Below the pieces are notes generated by a model. That model worked only from the letters and a program-made list of their open reading frames with translations. It did no database searches and was not told where the DNA came from. From NCBI GenBank assembly GCA_016931255.1, contig JAFGFG010000009.1, forward strand, positions 259,076-323,075: 64,000 nt of DNA. The letters run 5' to 3'. Numbering within the stretch: position 1 is the first letter of the stretch; each line of letters begins with the position of its first letter. The DNA is from Candidatus Aenigmatarchaeota archaeon. Its GTDB lineage: Archaea; Aenigmatarchaeota; Aenigmatarchaeia; QMZP01; JAFGSV01. Shown here one piece after another: positions 8,810 through 17,522 of this stretch. The position numbers and the translations under genes are program-made.

Positions 8810-9343
8810 TCATATTACCTCGTCTTCCCACCTGTATATGCTGTCCCTGTTTTTCCAGACAATGAATGTCACTGCCAGGCCGACAGCAAATCCTCCAATA
8901 ACATCCACTATTGTATGGACACCGAGCGCTACTCTGGAAATGCCTACGAGAGCCGGGAATATGTAAATCGGAAGATATCTCTTTCTGCTTCTCATTAAAA
9001 GAAATATTGATGTTGCCACGCCTGTCATTGTTGACATGTGACCCGAAGGGAAAGAGAAACTTTCCAGGCAGAAGGGATTGCAGTCAGGAGCCGGGCACGG
9101 CAGGCACGGCCTCGGAACCTGGAATATGAGCTTTAGCGCCTCTGCCCCGAACAATGAAATAAAAAGTGTCGGTATTATCAGGAGCAGGAAATTCTTGAGC
9201 ATCTTCCTGTGCTTTTCCGATCTGCTGAACTTTATGTATTTCCTGTCAAGGAGGTAATGCACCGCTACCAGAATTATCACAATGGATGACCAGAGTACAG
9301 GGTCGCCGGTGTATGTCACTGCTCCCCAGAACAAATCATTCAT
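8810..9343 (-). CDS. PAP2-family membrane phosphatase
   Basis: Integral membrane phosphatase acting on lipid or isoprenoid phosphates. The three phosphatase motifs are visible: KLIFQVPRP (K-x6-RP), FPSGHMS (PSGH) and SRVALGVHTIVD (SR-x5-H-x3-D), between about five hydrophobic helices. A Cys/Pro-rich loop (CLPCPAPDCNPFC) between motifs 1 and 2 may form disulfides outside the cell. It converges on prf1 with a nine-base gap. The substrate is not evident; polyprenyl diphosphate recycling would fit the lipid genes at 13-17 kb. Confidence 0.88.
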   Translation of the reverse strand: MNDLFWGAVTYTGDPVLWSSIVIILVAVHYLLDRKYIKFSRSEKHRKMLKNFLLLIIPTLFISLFGAEALKLIFQVPRPCLPCPAPDCNPFCLESFSFPSGHMSTMTGVATSIFLLMRSRKRYLPIYIFPALVGISRVALGVHTIVDVIGGFAVGLAVTFIVWKNRDSIYRWEDEVI

Positions 9344-9367
9344 TATTCTATTTGTTTCCCTTGGCTT

Positions 9368-9958
9368 TTATTTCTTAGAATCAGGTTCCGGCTTGACTTT
9401 CACGCCTATCTCGCCAAGGTTTTTCTGCAGCTTCTTCAGCGCCTTGTGTATGTCTTCTTCTTTCTGGGCGCCTGCGCATATGACACGTCCGGATGTGAAC
9501 AGCAGGAATGCCACGCGCGGCTCGTTTATCCTGTAGACAAGCCCCGGGAACTGTTCAGGCTCGTATTCGCTGTTTTCAAGCGTCAGTGCTATCTCGTCAA
9601 GGCTGAGTTCGGTGTCAAGCTTTGTGGAAGCCACTATGTTCTCCACCTTTGTTGTGTATTTCGTGGATATTTTTATTCCCGCTTTCCTCATGTTGGCAAC
9701 TATCTTTTTCATGGCCTTATCAAGGTCTTCCAGCGACTTTGTTCCTGTGCATACGACCTTCCCCTGCGAGAATATGAGCGCAGAAGCCCTTGGGTCTGTT
9801 ATCTTGTAAACAAGTCCGGGGAACTGCTCAGGCTGCCATTCAGTATTGTCAACCTTCTGGAGCATCTCGTCAAGGGATATCGTTCCTTCGAGGACAGTGT
9901 AAGCTACGATATTCTGCACCTTTATCTTAAAACCGGAAGAAGTCATTTCCGCACTCAT
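9368..9958 (-). CDS. tbp: TATA-box binding protein
   Basis: General transcription factor that bends promoter DNA and recruits TFB. The 196-residue product shows the twofold TBP repeat: KVQNIVAYTVLEGTISLDEM...EQFPGLVYKITDPRASALIFSQGKVVCTG in the first half and KVENIVASTKLDTELSLDEI...EQFPGLVYRINEPRVAFLLFTSGRVICAG in the second. The two halves are very alike even at the level of the EQFPGLVY core. It lies between the PAP2 gene and aIF5B on the minus strand, probably with its own promoter in the 37-base gap. Confidence 0.97.
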   Translation of the reverse strand: MSAEMTSSGFKIKVQNIVAYTVLEGTISLDEMLQKVDNTEWQPEQFPGLVYKITDPRASALIFSQGKVVCTGTKSLEDLDKAMKKIVANMRKAGIKISTKYTTKVENIVASTKLDTELSLDEIALTLENSEYEPEQFPGLVYRINEPRVAFLLFTSGRVICAGAQKEEDIHKALKKLQKNLGEIGVKVKPEPDSKK

Positions 9959-9995
9959 GCATATACATATCCCAAAACAAACTTAAATGTATCGT

Positions 9996-11714
9996 TTATT
10001 CCTCAAGTTCTTTAAGCAGCTCAAGCTCGTCTCCCCTCAGCCTGTGCCTGAGCTTCCTGAGAATATCCAGTTCATGATTCATCAGCTTGATGTCGATCTC
10101 ATCGCCTTCATCTATGTTTTTGCCGACAATACCACCGTCTATTGAGACAGCCAGCCTGTCGCCTGCTTTTCCTTCGCTGACGTTTTCCCCTTCAGCCTGG
10201 AGTTCCTTCACATCTCCTATGTCCTTTCCGTCCTTCACGAGCCTGCTGTTGGACCTTATTATACCCTTGATGACCTCAACCCCGACTATCGCAGGCTTGC
10301 ACTGCCGGAACACGTATCCGGGCATTATCCTTATCCTTCCGGGCCTGCTTATTCCGGAAAGGAGGCTGTCTTCCTTTCTTTTTGTTGTGTCCTTCATCCA
10401 TTTCTCATAGTCCTCAAGAAGCCTGTAGATGATATCTGAAGAGAATATTTTGACGTTGTTGTCGCCTGCTATTGTGTCTATCTCCTGGCTGACCTTGACG
10501 TTGAAAGCGAATATTATGGGATTCGGAAGGCTTTTAATCTCCATGACATCCTGCTTGCTGACATCGCCGATATCCGCCTTCCTTATGGGAACGTCAATCT
10601 CTTTCAGCGTCTTGATAAGTGCCTCAAGCGAGCCGAGCGTGTCAGCCCTAAGCAGCACGCCCGCGTTGTCGGTGTCTATCTCGACTTCGGAAACCTCTTC
10701 CTCTATATCCTTCTTGACAGCTTCAATTCTTGATTCATCGCTTACTGCCCTCAGCGGTGAGCCTGCGGTAACCTTCTCAAGTTCCGGTGCAGCTATCTTT
10801 ATTCCTGATGCAGCTGTCACTGTCTTCACAGGCCTGAATGCCTTCTCGACCCTTATCTCTTTCATTGGGTTGGGCTTCAGGAGTGCCCTGACCTTGGTAA
10901 CAAGCATGTCCCTGACACCTATCACAAGCCAGTCGCCTGTGTTTATCTCCCCGTCATAAAGTATGACATCTATTGTTGTGCCCAGTCCCTTGTAGTCCTT
11001 GACCTCGAGAACAGTGCCCTTTCCCTCTCCTGGTGTCACATGAAGCCTCTTCTCAAGGAATCTCTGCGAAAGTCCTGTGAGCATCATGAGCAGGTCCGGT
11101 ATCCCTTCCCCTGTTATCCCGCTTACGGGAATTATGGATATTTTCTTCCTGAAGTCAGTGACCCTGTCATATCTGTCGACCTCAAAGCCATGCCCGGAGA
11201 GCTGGCCCACTATCGCATAGAACTTCTTCTCGAATTCGTCTTTTACCCTTTTTGACTGCTTGTTCCATGTTGAGAGAAAACTGTCACCTTCGTTTGGAAA
11301 CCATCCCGTGAGCCTGTCGATCTTCGTGAGCGCTATCACGAATGGCGTCTTGAATTCCTTAAGGAAACGTATGGATTCATCAGTCTGAGGCTGCAGCCCC
11401 TCGTTTATGTCGACGATAAGGACGCCTATGTCAGCCACAGCGCCGCCTCTTTTCCGCAGGGTTGTAAATGCAGCGTGTCCCGGTGTGTCTATGAACAGCA
11501 GTCCGGGTATCTTTACATCGACATTCATCTTTTTCAGAAGCGGACCTGACATCTTCTTGATGTAATCTATTGGCACCTCGCTTGCGCCTATGTGCTGCGT
11601 AATGCGGCCTGCCTCGCCTTTTGCCACTATGCTTCCCCGAATGTAATCAAGAAGAGTTGTCTTTCCGTGATCCACATGACCCAGTATCGATACTATAGGC
11701 TGCCTCAGCGCCAT
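9996..11714 (-). CDS. infB: translation initiation factor aIF5B
   Basis: GTPase promoting subunit joining in archaeal initiation. The 572-residue product begins MALRQPIVSILGHVDHGKTT; G1 is at residues 12-19, G3 DTPGHAAF and G4 TKID follow. Domain II, the intermediate domain (VLLRADTLGSLEALIKTLKE) and the C-terminal domain ending RHRLRGDELELLKELEE complete the archaeal form. The ATG at 11714 is preferred over the GTG at 11723 used in the track. Archaeal aIF5B lacks the long eukaryotic N-terminal extension, as here. Confidence 0.96.
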   Translation of the reverse strand: MALRQPIVSILGHVDHGKTTLLDYIRGSIVAKGEAGRITQHIGASEVPIDYIKKMSGPLLKKMNVDVKIPGLLFIDTPGHAAFTTLRKRGGAVADIGVLIVDINEGLQPQTDESIRFLKEFKTPFVIALTKIDRLTGWFPNEGDSFLSTWNKQSKRVKDEFEKKFYAIVGQLSGHGFEVDRYDRVTDFRKKISIIPVSGITGEGIPDLLMMLTGLSQRFLEKRLHVTPGEGKGTVLEVKDYKGLGTTIDVILYDGEINTGDWLVIGVRDMLVTKVRALLKPNPMKEIRVEKAFRPVKTVTAASGIKIAAPELEKVTAGSPLRAVSDESRIEAVKKDIEEEVSEVEIDTDNAGVLLRADTLGSLEALIKTLKEIDVPIRKADIGDVSKQDVMEIKSLPNPIIFAFNVKVSQEIDTIAGDNNVKIFSSDIIYRLLEDYEKWMKDTTKRKEDSLLSGISRPGRIRIMPGYVFRQCKPAIVGVEVIKGIIRSNSRLVKDGKDIGDVKELQAEGENVSEGKAGDRLAVSIDGGIVGKNIDEGDEIDIKLMNHELDILRKLRHRLRGDELELLKELEE

Positions 11715-11773
11715 TTTCAACACATCCCTATCCTAATACAATAGAAAAAGCACTAATAAAATAAAAATAAAAC

Positions 11774-11788
11774 GGGCTTGTTAAGCCC
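11774..11788 (-). terminator. hairpin plus U-rich tract after the first DUF5679 gene
   Basis: Read on the minus strand, GGGCTT-AAC-AAGCCC forms a six-base-pair stem with a three-base loop, nine bases after the stop of the gene at 11798. It is followed by GTTTTATTTTTATTTTATT. The stem plus T-rich run has the form of an intrinsic terminator, separating this gene from infB. Confidence 0.6.
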
Positions 11789-11797
11789 ATTGAGTAT

Positions 11798-11938
11798 TTA
11801 ACCACCAATTCTGAAGACTTTGGTTCCGCACTTTGGGCATGTGCCCTTGGTTGCAGGTTTTCCGTTCTTCAGGGTGACTTTCTGTGCATCCTTGACTTCT
11901 ACTTTTGCTTTACACTTAACACAATAAGCCTGTACCAT
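11798..11938 (-). CDS. DUF5679-type small zinc-ribbon protein
   Basis: This 46-residue gene is below the ORF-track cutoff. It reads MVQAYCVKCKAKVEVKD then TLKNGKPATKGTCPKCGTKVFRIGG. The paired CVKC and CPKC motifs should bind one zinc, and the KNGKPATKGTCP segment matches the DUF5679 family, which is also found at the C terminus of some topoisomerases. Its cellular role is unknown. A terminator hairpin follows, so it is probably monocistronic. A longer relative lies 91 bases upstream at 12029. Confidence 0.85.
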   Translation of the reverse strand: MVQAYCVKCKAKVEVKDAQKVTLKNGKPATKGTCPKCGTKVFRIGG

Positions 11939-12009
11939 TTTAAAACCTCCGAGTTTGTATTTACTTAAGTATTCGTTTTATGGTATATAAAGGAAAACCG
12001 GAGAGGGTC

Positions 12010-12029
12010 ACATCCTTTATAAAGGATGT
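12010..12029 (-). terminator. 20-base perfect palindrome at the end of the second DUF5679 gene
   Basis: ACATCCTTTATAAAGGATGT is its own reverse complement and touches the stop codon of the gene at 12029. In RNA it could fold into a strong hairpin; on the minus strand it is followed by CCTCTCCGGTTTTCCTTTATA. Terminator function is the simplest reading, but the central TTTATAAA could also act as a TATA element for the downstream DUF5679 gene. Confidence 0.4.
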
Positions 12030-12232
12030 CACCACATGCCCTCTCTCGACTCGGGCCTTATCCTGTATATAGTGGCCCCGCATTCTGAGCAAACGCCCTT
12101 GTAAGCCTTCTTTTTGTTGCTCATTACAACTTCCTCGATTTTCTTCATCTTTACCCGGCTTCTGCACCTTACGCAGTATCCGGAGACATCCAGGTTGCCG
12201 AAGCCCAGAGACTTGAGAATTCCGCTGCTCAT
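12029..12232 (-). CDS. DUF5679-like zinc-ribbon protein, longer paralogue
   Basis: The 67-residue product has a 17-residue lead (MSSGILKSLGFGNLDVSG) and then YCVRCRSRVKMKKIEEVVMSN...KGVCSECGATIYRIRP, which aligns with the 46-residue neighbour at 11798. CVRC and CSEC are the likely zinc ligands. Its start overlaps the stop of the KaiC-like ATPase (12229-12232), so the two are probably co-translated and may work together. No function is established for the family. Confidence 0.8.
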   Translation of the reverse strand: MSSGILKSLGFGNLDVSGYCVRCRSRVKMKKIEEVVMSNKKKAYKGVCSECGATIYRIRPESREGMW

Positions 12233-12951
12233 TTGATTTCTATCACTTTGAGCCCGTCTTTCGTTATGTCTATAGGGTGTATAAGAGTGGAGTGATTGGT
12301 CCTCCTCATCTTTCGTATGGTGAGTGTCCTCTTGAATTCCTCTGCTACGGGAACGAACTCCATCTTTATGACTGTGTCGACTATGTATTCGATTATGCCC
12401 CCGCCTGAAAGCCCGCTGCTCTCCTCAGGCACCATTCCTGTGAAAACTGTTGTGATATTGGCTTCCTTGAGTGTCTCAACGAGCTGCATGAGGGCCGCCC
12501 TTGCCATGTATTCGTCTTTTATGAACATCTCTATGAAGGAAATGGAGTCTATGACAATCCTTTTTGCGTTTATCTCATTCACAGCTGATGAAATGGTGTC
12601 CGTTATGTTGTATATGTAGGATTTGACAAGCCTTGCCATGTCTTCCGCTGCTATTCCCTTTGTGGGGAGTTCCGGTTTTATGGAGACGAACTTCAGCAGC
12701 TTCTTGGCTTCAATGGCCTCGAGATTCCAGCCGAACATGGCCTCTATGTCGTTCTTTACATCGACTTCCCTCTGCTCTGTTGTCACGTAAACGCCAGGCT
12801 CCCCGCTGAGCGCACCCTTGTATATGAACGATGAAGCAAATATGGTCTTTCCTGTTCCCGTCTTTCCGACCAGAAGATTGCTGCTTCCGGGAAAGAAACC
12901 TCCTTCCATCTTGTCATCAAGCCCGTCGACGCCTGTCAGAATCCTGTCCAT
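12229..12951 (-). CDS. KaiC/RadA-superfamily ATPase, single domain
   Basis: RecA-fold ATPase of the archaeal KaiC-like group. The 240-residue product opens with TGVDGLDDKMEGGFFPGSSNLLVG, has Walker A GKTGTGKT (residues 29-36), Walker B RIVIDSISFIE and the usual TVIKMEF...RTLTIRKMRRTNHS C-terminal strand. Only one KaiC domain is present, unlike the double-domain clock protein, so a signalling or regulatory ATPase is likelier than a clock. It is transcribed with the DUF5679 paralogue and divergent from the kinase at 12988. Confidence 0.88.
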   Translation of the reverse strand: MDRILTGVDGLDDKMEGGFFPGSSNLLVGKTGTGKTIFASSFIYKGALSGEPGVYVTTEQREVDVKNDIEAMFGWNLEAIEAKKLLKFVSIKPELPTKGIAAEDMARLVKSYIYNITDTISSAVNEINAKRIVIDSISFIEMFIKDEYMARAALMQLVETLKEANITTVFTGMVPEESSGLSGGGIIEYIVDTVIKMEFVPVAEEFKRTLTIRKMRRTNHSTLIHPIDITKDGLKVIEIK

Positions 12952-12987
12952 GATAATTCTTTAATACAATCGCTTAAATTATTGTTT

Positions 12988-13581
12988 ATGGGCAGAAAAC
13001 TGGTTGAGACCAAGAGAAGAATATTCCACCTGATTCTCGGACTTTTCATGGTCTTTCTCCTTGACCAGCACATTATAGGGGTTTATCATCTCGTGGCTGT
13101 CACTCTCATTGGTTTTGCGCTGAGCTTTCTTCACAGGAAAAGGAAGATAGGCATAATCGAATGGATTCTCAGGCACTTCGGCAGGAAGACAGAGGAAGAT
13201 TTTCCCGGAAAGGGAGCTTTCTTCCTTCTTGTCGGCATAATACTTGCTGTCTCGCTTTTTCCTGAGGACATAGCGCTGGCCTCCATAGTCATACTTTCCA
13301 TAGGAGATTCCATATCACCGCTTATAGGCACAAGATTCGGTAAAATAAAGCATCCTCTCAGCAGGGACAAGGTTCTTGATGCAAGCGCTGCGGGATTCTT
13401 TCTGGCTTTCATGGTGGCCACACTATTTGTTTCGCCTCTTGAGGCTTTCATAGCATCCTTCCTTTCGATGATGATAGAGTCAGTTGATTACGTGAAGGGC
13501 AGAAGGATTGAGGATAATGTGACCATACCTTTCATTGCAGGGCTTTCAATACTCGTTCTCAGGATATTCATCCTCACATGA
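12988..13581 (+). CDS. dolichol/phytol kinase-like CTP-dependent membrane enzyme
   Basis: Polytopic membrane protein of the dolichol kinase / phosphatidate cytidylyltransferase-like superfamily. The N-terminal ETKRRIFHLILGL matches the family ExxRKxxH start, and SIGDSISPLIGTRFGKIKH is the characteristic GDxxAxxxG-RFGK nucleotide-binding motif. About six hydrophobic helices are visible. The likely reaction is phosphorylation of a polyprenol. The track start at 12982 is TTG; the ATG at 12988 is used. It overlaps convergently by eight bases with uppP, itself a polyprenyl phosphate enzyme. Confidence 0.8.
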   Translation: MGRKLVETKRRIFHLILGLFMVFLLDQHIIGVYHLVAVTLIGFALSFLHRKRKIGIIEWILRHFGRKTEEDFPGKGAFFLLVGIILAVSLFPEDIALASIVILSIGDSISPLIGTRFGKIKHPLSRDKVLDASAAGFFLAFMVATLFVSPLEAFIASFLSMMIESVDYVKGRRIEDNVTIPFIAGLSILVLRIFILT

Positions 13582-14374
13582 ATACAGCAAGAAGGCTGAG
13601 TACACCAAGGAAGATGCAGAAGTATCCGAAATTGACTTTCTGGGCAATCTTGAGCAGCGAGCCCAGTGTCAGGAGTCCCAGCAGGAACGATACGGAAACT
13701 GCTACAATCGAGAAGAAGTCAAACATGAATATGTTGTTCCCTGTGGCAATGAGCGCTATTTCAGCCATGAACACGGCTGGTATGCTCATAAGGAAGCTGA
13801 GCTTGAGCGCATATTCCGGGTCATGCTTCCTCAGCAGGAGGACCGATGTCGTGAGCCCTGACCTGCTGAGCCCGGGAAAGACAGAGAACGCCTGTGCAAT
13901 CCCCGCTATGACAGCGTCAGAGAATCCGGGCCTTTCCGATATTATCTGGGAGTGCTTTATGGATTTCTGCATCACACCTGTCGCTATGAGCAGGATGCCT
14001 ATCAGTCCCATTGCTGCGCCGCCTGAGAATTCAAAGCTCTCAAGCATGAATAACACGAGAGGGACCGCCACTATTGCTGTTGTGAGCGTGGATATGACAA
14101 GGAATCTCGTCAGTCCGGGATAACCTTCTTTCTGGTTGGGATTCCTTATGTATGACGGAAGACCCCTCAGGATGTTCTTGATGTCACTCCAGAAGTACAG
14201 CGTTGCTGCAAGAAGCGTTCCCGCATGAAGCCAGACTGAAACGAATATGGCTTCTGCAAGGCTTTTACCGAAGAAGTTTATCATTACAAGTGACGATATG
14301 CCTTCACTGCTTACAGGAAGCCACTCAGTAAGCCCCTGTATAATCGCCAGAATTACAGCCTCGAGAAAATCCAT
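13574..14374 (-). CDS. uppP: undecaprenyl-diphosphatase-like protein UppP/BacA
   Basis: Membrane phosphatase that recycles polyprenyl diphosphate carrier lipid. The first catalytic segment is intact (GLTEWLPVSSEG, residues 15-26), and the second reads FPGLSRSGLTTSVLLL (PGxSRSG). The family usually continues SSEGHL; here it is SSEGISSL, so the His next to the Glu motif is absent. The 266-residue length and eight-helix pattern are normal. In archaea the carrier is dolichol-like and the enzyme would serve surface glycosylation. Confidence 0.9.
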   Translation of the reverse strand: MDFLEAVILAIIQGLTEWLPVSSEGISSLVMINFFGKSLAEAIFVSVWLHAGTLLAATLYFWSDIKNILRGLPSYIRNPNQKEGYPGLTRFLVISTLTTAIVAVPLVLFMLESFEFSGGAAMGLIGILLIATGVMQKSIKHSQIISERPGFSDAVIAGIAQAFSVFPGLSRSGLTTSVLLLRKHDPEYALKLSFLMSIPAVFMAEIALIATGNNIFMFDFFSIVAVSVSFLLGLLTLGSLLKIAQKVNFGYFCIFLGVLSLLAVFM

Positions 14375-14406
14375 AGGAGTTATATCGCATTTCTGCGCTT
14401 AAATGT

Positions 14407-15948
14407 CTACCTGAATATCTCGCCTTCTTCGCTTTGATGGCCATCGCTTATGGTGATTTCTAGTGTGCCGCTCTTCACAGCCAGAAGCACCCCTTCGGGT
14501 GTCACATAGTTGTTGTTTCCGAACTGGTCGCTGAAAACATAAACATCATAATCATTTCCGTTGATTGTTATGTTCTCCACGGATGAGACTTCCAGAGTCC
14601 TTACGATATCCATTCCAACATTCGGGCTGTACATCCTTGTTATGTAAGTGTTCTGTGAATCAAGGTCTGCTGCCCTGAAGAGCAGTGCCCAGTGGGATAT
14701 CATGTTGTTGGCTATTATGAATGAATCATTGCTCACCGCAATTTTCCGCCTTTCGGTGCTGTTTCCATCCCTTTCTGTCTGCTCCACGTAACTGTCAAAG
14801 AATTCGCAGGTTATCTGCTTCTTCCTCCCGTCCAGTGTTATAGTGCTGTTGTAGAATAATGGCCTTGCGTCAACAGTTGTGTAAAGCGTTCCCTCTATGA
14901 CCATCTCGAAATCATCAGTTGAGAGATTCGTGAGCTCTTCTATGGCAAATGCATTCATTCCATTGTAAACAAGCCCGTTGGTGAATTCGAATTCACTGGT
15001 TCCTATTACGCTGTCATTCATTATGAAGTCGTATTTCCCGGAGAAGCCGTCAAATGTCACAGGTCGTCTTTCCAGCTGGGATGCAGTCGCAGGCTGCGCG
15101 AGGTAGAATGCAGCTGACACAGAGAGAAGGACAACGATTACTACGAACATGGCGGCCCTGAAGTCAGACGCTTTCTTTCTGGGATTCTTCCCGAATGAAT
15201 TCCTGATGAGATAAAGCCCTGCAAGTGCCATGAGTCCCATAGCCATTACGAAGGACTCTATTGCAAAGATGCCTTCAACTGTTGATGTCCCGTAGGTCAT
15301 CGTCAGGAAAGGAAGCATGCCGTCGAGAACTGTCTTGAAAAGGAAAGATACTATGAAGTATCTCACCTTCCCGGTTTTCAGCGACTGTACGACCAGCACC
15401 GAGCAGAATACATGCACAGCCATTGTGAATATCCTTTCTATGACAGGCGATGCCGCAACTATGACCGGAAGGGAAAGCTGCTGAAGCAAAGCGGCCTTCT
15501 GCGCTGCTGTCAACAGTTCCAGAATCTGCGGGAACGCGATAATGACGGAAACGTTCATGAATGACGACATGCCTATAAGGAATGCCTCAACTGCCCCGAA
15601 TCCTATTCCGAATGCAATTGCCTGGTTAAAAGTCATGGACCTGAGCTTTGCCCTGATAACTATGAAATAGCTGAATCCGGATTCAAAGATGCCTGTCCTC
15701 AGGCCGACATACGCGCCTGTTATTATGGCCATTCCCAGAGCGGTGTAGATTCCGGAGAGCCAGCTGACAAGGAGCGGTGTAACTGTGAGGTCCATTGCAA
15801 TTTTCAGTGCAATCGCGATGAACCATGAACCAGCGCCAAGAGCAAATAATCTCCATGACGTAAGCGTCCTGTATCGCCACCAGAACACAGGAACCGCTGC
15901 TGCAATCATCATTCCGATACCACTGAGAAGGAAAACGGGGTTTATCAT
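14407..15948 (-). CDS. YhfC-family membrane protein with a C-terminal extracytoplasmic domain
   Basis: The N-terminal ~270 residues form about nine helices resembling the YhfC putative intramembrane metalloprotease family, with GFGAVEAFLIG (GxxE) around residue 115 and ERIFTMAVHVFCSVLVV supplying Glu and His at spacing typical of that group. A further helix (AAMFVVIVVLLSVSAAFYLA) leads to a ~220-residue soluble beta-rich domain with several NxS/T sites (NLSTDD, NSTITL, NITINGND), probably outside the cell. The fusion is unusual for YhfC proteins. Substrate is unknown. It stands between uppP and the geranylgeranyl reductase gene. Confidence 0.65.
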   Translation of the reverse strand: MINPVFLLSGIGMMIAAAVPVFWWRYRTLTSWRLFALGAGSWFIAIALKIAMDLTVTPLLVSWLSGIYTALGMAIITGAYVGLRTGIFESGFSYFIVIRAKLRSMTFNQAIAFGIGFGAVEAFLIGMSSFMNVSVIIAFPQILELLTAAQKAALLQQLSLPVIVAASPVIERIFTMAVHVFCSVLVVQSLKTGKVRYFIVSFLFKTVLDGMLPFLTMTYGTSTVEGIFAIESFVMAMGLMALAGLYLIRNSFGKNPRKKASDFRAAMFVVIVVLLSVSAAFYLAQPATASQLERRPVTFDGFSGKYDFIMNDSVIGTSEFEFTNGLVYNGMNAFAIEELTNLSTDDFEMVIEGTLYTTVDARPLFYNSTITLDGRKKQITCEFFDSYVEQTERDGNSTERRKIAVSNDSFIIANNMISHWALLFRAADLDSQNTYITRMYSPNVGMDIVRTLEVSSVENITINGNDYDVYVFSDQFGNNNYVTPEGVLLAVKSGTLEITISDGHQSEEGEIFR

Positions 15949-15971
15949 AAATTTCTATATGCTTCAAAGAA

Positions 15972-17159
15972 TTAAATAAGGTGCCTTGCGAGCTTGGCAA
16001 GCGCAGGCTTCTTCATGAGAATCTTCGCCATTGAGAGCATCTTACTACCACGTGTAAGGCCTATTGCCATGTCGCTTGTGAGTGATTCTGAAACCATGTT
16101 CAGGTCATTGTCCGACAGCTTCTCGAAAACATGCCTGAGTTTCTCGACCTTCTTGAGCTTGTCACCTCTTTCGTTCCACCATATTCTGTTGTATTCGGAC
16201 AGCTTCTTCGCTGAAAGGTCGTTCTCCTTTATGGCCTTGTCCATCACCCTTGCAGCCATTTCACCGGCCATCGTGGCCTCCTTCATTCCCCCGCCGTGTA
16301 TCGGATTGACCTGATGCGCTGCGTCGCCGACTACCATGAAACCATCCAGGACCATGTTCTCAAGGAATCCGCCGACAGGTATTCCCCCGCTGTTGGCCTC
16401 GATTATGCTTGACTGGCCGAATATCTCCGGATGGGAAGCTATGAACTTGTCGAGATAGTACTTGGCTGACTTATCGGCCATTGCTGTTCCTATACCCACA
16501 TTGCCGACATCCTTCCCTTTCGGGAAAATCCAGAGGTATCCCCTCGGGGCTATGTCATTCCCGAAGTAGAGGATAATTCTCCTGTCCGTCTCCAGTTTCA
16601 GGTTCGACATCTCGTACTGATATCCTGAGTCAACATTAACGAGCTTGTTCGTGGTATTGAGGCCGGCCTTCCTTGATATGGTTGATTCAACGCCGTCTGC
16701 TGCCACGACAATCTTTGCCCTTATCTCACGTTCTTCCTCGCCGCCTATGGTCGCTTTTACACCGACAATCTGATTACCCTCTTTAAGCACTTCCGTGACT
16801 TCGGAATGGGCAACGACAGTCGCACCGGCTCTTGAGGCCCTCACAGCGAGCCATTTGTCAAACATCTTTCTTTCAATAACGTATCCTCCGTCAGCACCAA
16901 GGTCAACGAGGACGCGGTTTCCGTTGGGCGCATAAAGTGTGGCTCCCTCTATTTCCTGAGCTATGCAGTTCTTTGGAAGCTCGCCGAGAATCCTTATTGT
17001 GTTCATCGTAAGACCCTCTCCGCATCTCTTAGGTGAACCAATCTCCTGCCTTTTCTCAAGAAGAAGAGCTGAGTATCCCATCTCAGCCATGGTCTTGGCA
17101 ACGCTCGAGCCCCCCGGCCCGGCGCCTACTATGACAACATCGTATTTGTCCTTAATCAT
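15972..17159 (-). CDS. geranylgeranyl reductase family protein (archaeal lipid saturation)
   Basis: FAD-dependent enzyme that saturates the isoprenoid chains of archaeal lipids. The 395-residue product has the Rossmann motif DVVIVGAGPGGSSVAKTMAEMG (residues 7-28), the family PKRCGEGL motif (residues 44-51) with its redox-relevant Cys, ADGVES, the reductase signature YLWIFPKGKDVGNVGIG and the second FAD motif GFMVVGDAAHQVNPIHGGG. Its start overlaps the ferredoxin stop, so the two are translationally coupled and the ferredoxin is the probable electron donor. Confidence 0.93.
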   Translation of the reverse strand: MIKDKYDVVIVGAGPGGSSVAKTMAEMGYSALLLEKRQEIGSPKRCGEGLTMNTIRILGELPKNCIAQEIEGATLYAPNGNRVLVDLGADGGYVIERKMFDKWLAVRASRAGATVVAHSEVTEVLKEGNQIVGVKATIGGEEEREIRAKIVVAADGVESTISRKAGLNTTNKLVNVDSGYQYEMSNLKLETDRRIILYFGNDIAPRGYLWIFPKGKDVGNVGIGTAMADKSAKYYLDKFIASHPEIFGQSSIIEANSGGIPVGGFLENMVLDGFMVVGDAAHQVNPIHGGGMKEATMAGEMAARVMDKAIKENDLSAKKLSEYNRIWWNERGDKLKKVEKLRHVFEKLSDNDLNMVSESLTSDMAIGLTRGSKMLSMAKILMKKPALAKLARHLI

Positions 17160-17332
17160 TTCTTCACCTCAATTGCCCTTGAGGGACATACCCTTTCGCA
17201 TATTCCGCAAAGGGTGCACTTCTTCATGTCGTTTTTGAGTCCGTCTTCCCTGAGGTCGAGAGCCAGCTCAGGACATACTGAGACGCATGCTCCGCACCTG
17301 AGACATTTCTGTTTGTCAATTTTCCAAGCCAT
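17156..17332 (-). CDS. 2[4Fe-4S] ferredoxin
   Basis: Small electron carrier of 58 residues. Two clusters are predicted from CLRCGACVSVCP and CTLCGICERVCP. The track starts at a GTG (17344); the ATG at 17332 (MAWKIDKQKC) follows GTGTGATACA, which looks like the ribosome binding site. It overlaps the geranylgeranyl reductase gene by four bases and likely passes electrons to it. Confidence 0.93.
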   Translation of the reverse strand: MAWKIDKQKCLRCGACVSVCPELALDLREDGLKNDMKKCTLCGICERVCPSRAIEVKK

Positions 17333-17522
17333 TGTATCACACATTAACTGAAATAATAGATAGATATGTGTCCGTGACTTTTATATTTTTATGAATTTAG
17401 AGGCGTCCTTAAAAAATCATGTGAAGCGCATTCCCCGGATTCCCGGTATACTGAATCGTCAGAACATGCGCCGCAGCCGCTGCATGTATTCATGATTTAA
17501 AACTTTCCATCTGAATATCATT

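Noticed and set aside
12229-12951. KaiC-like ATPase as a circadian clock protein
   Set aside because: It has a single ATPase domain and no KaiB-like or KaiA-like gene is nearby; single-domain KaiC-like ATPases are common in archaea.
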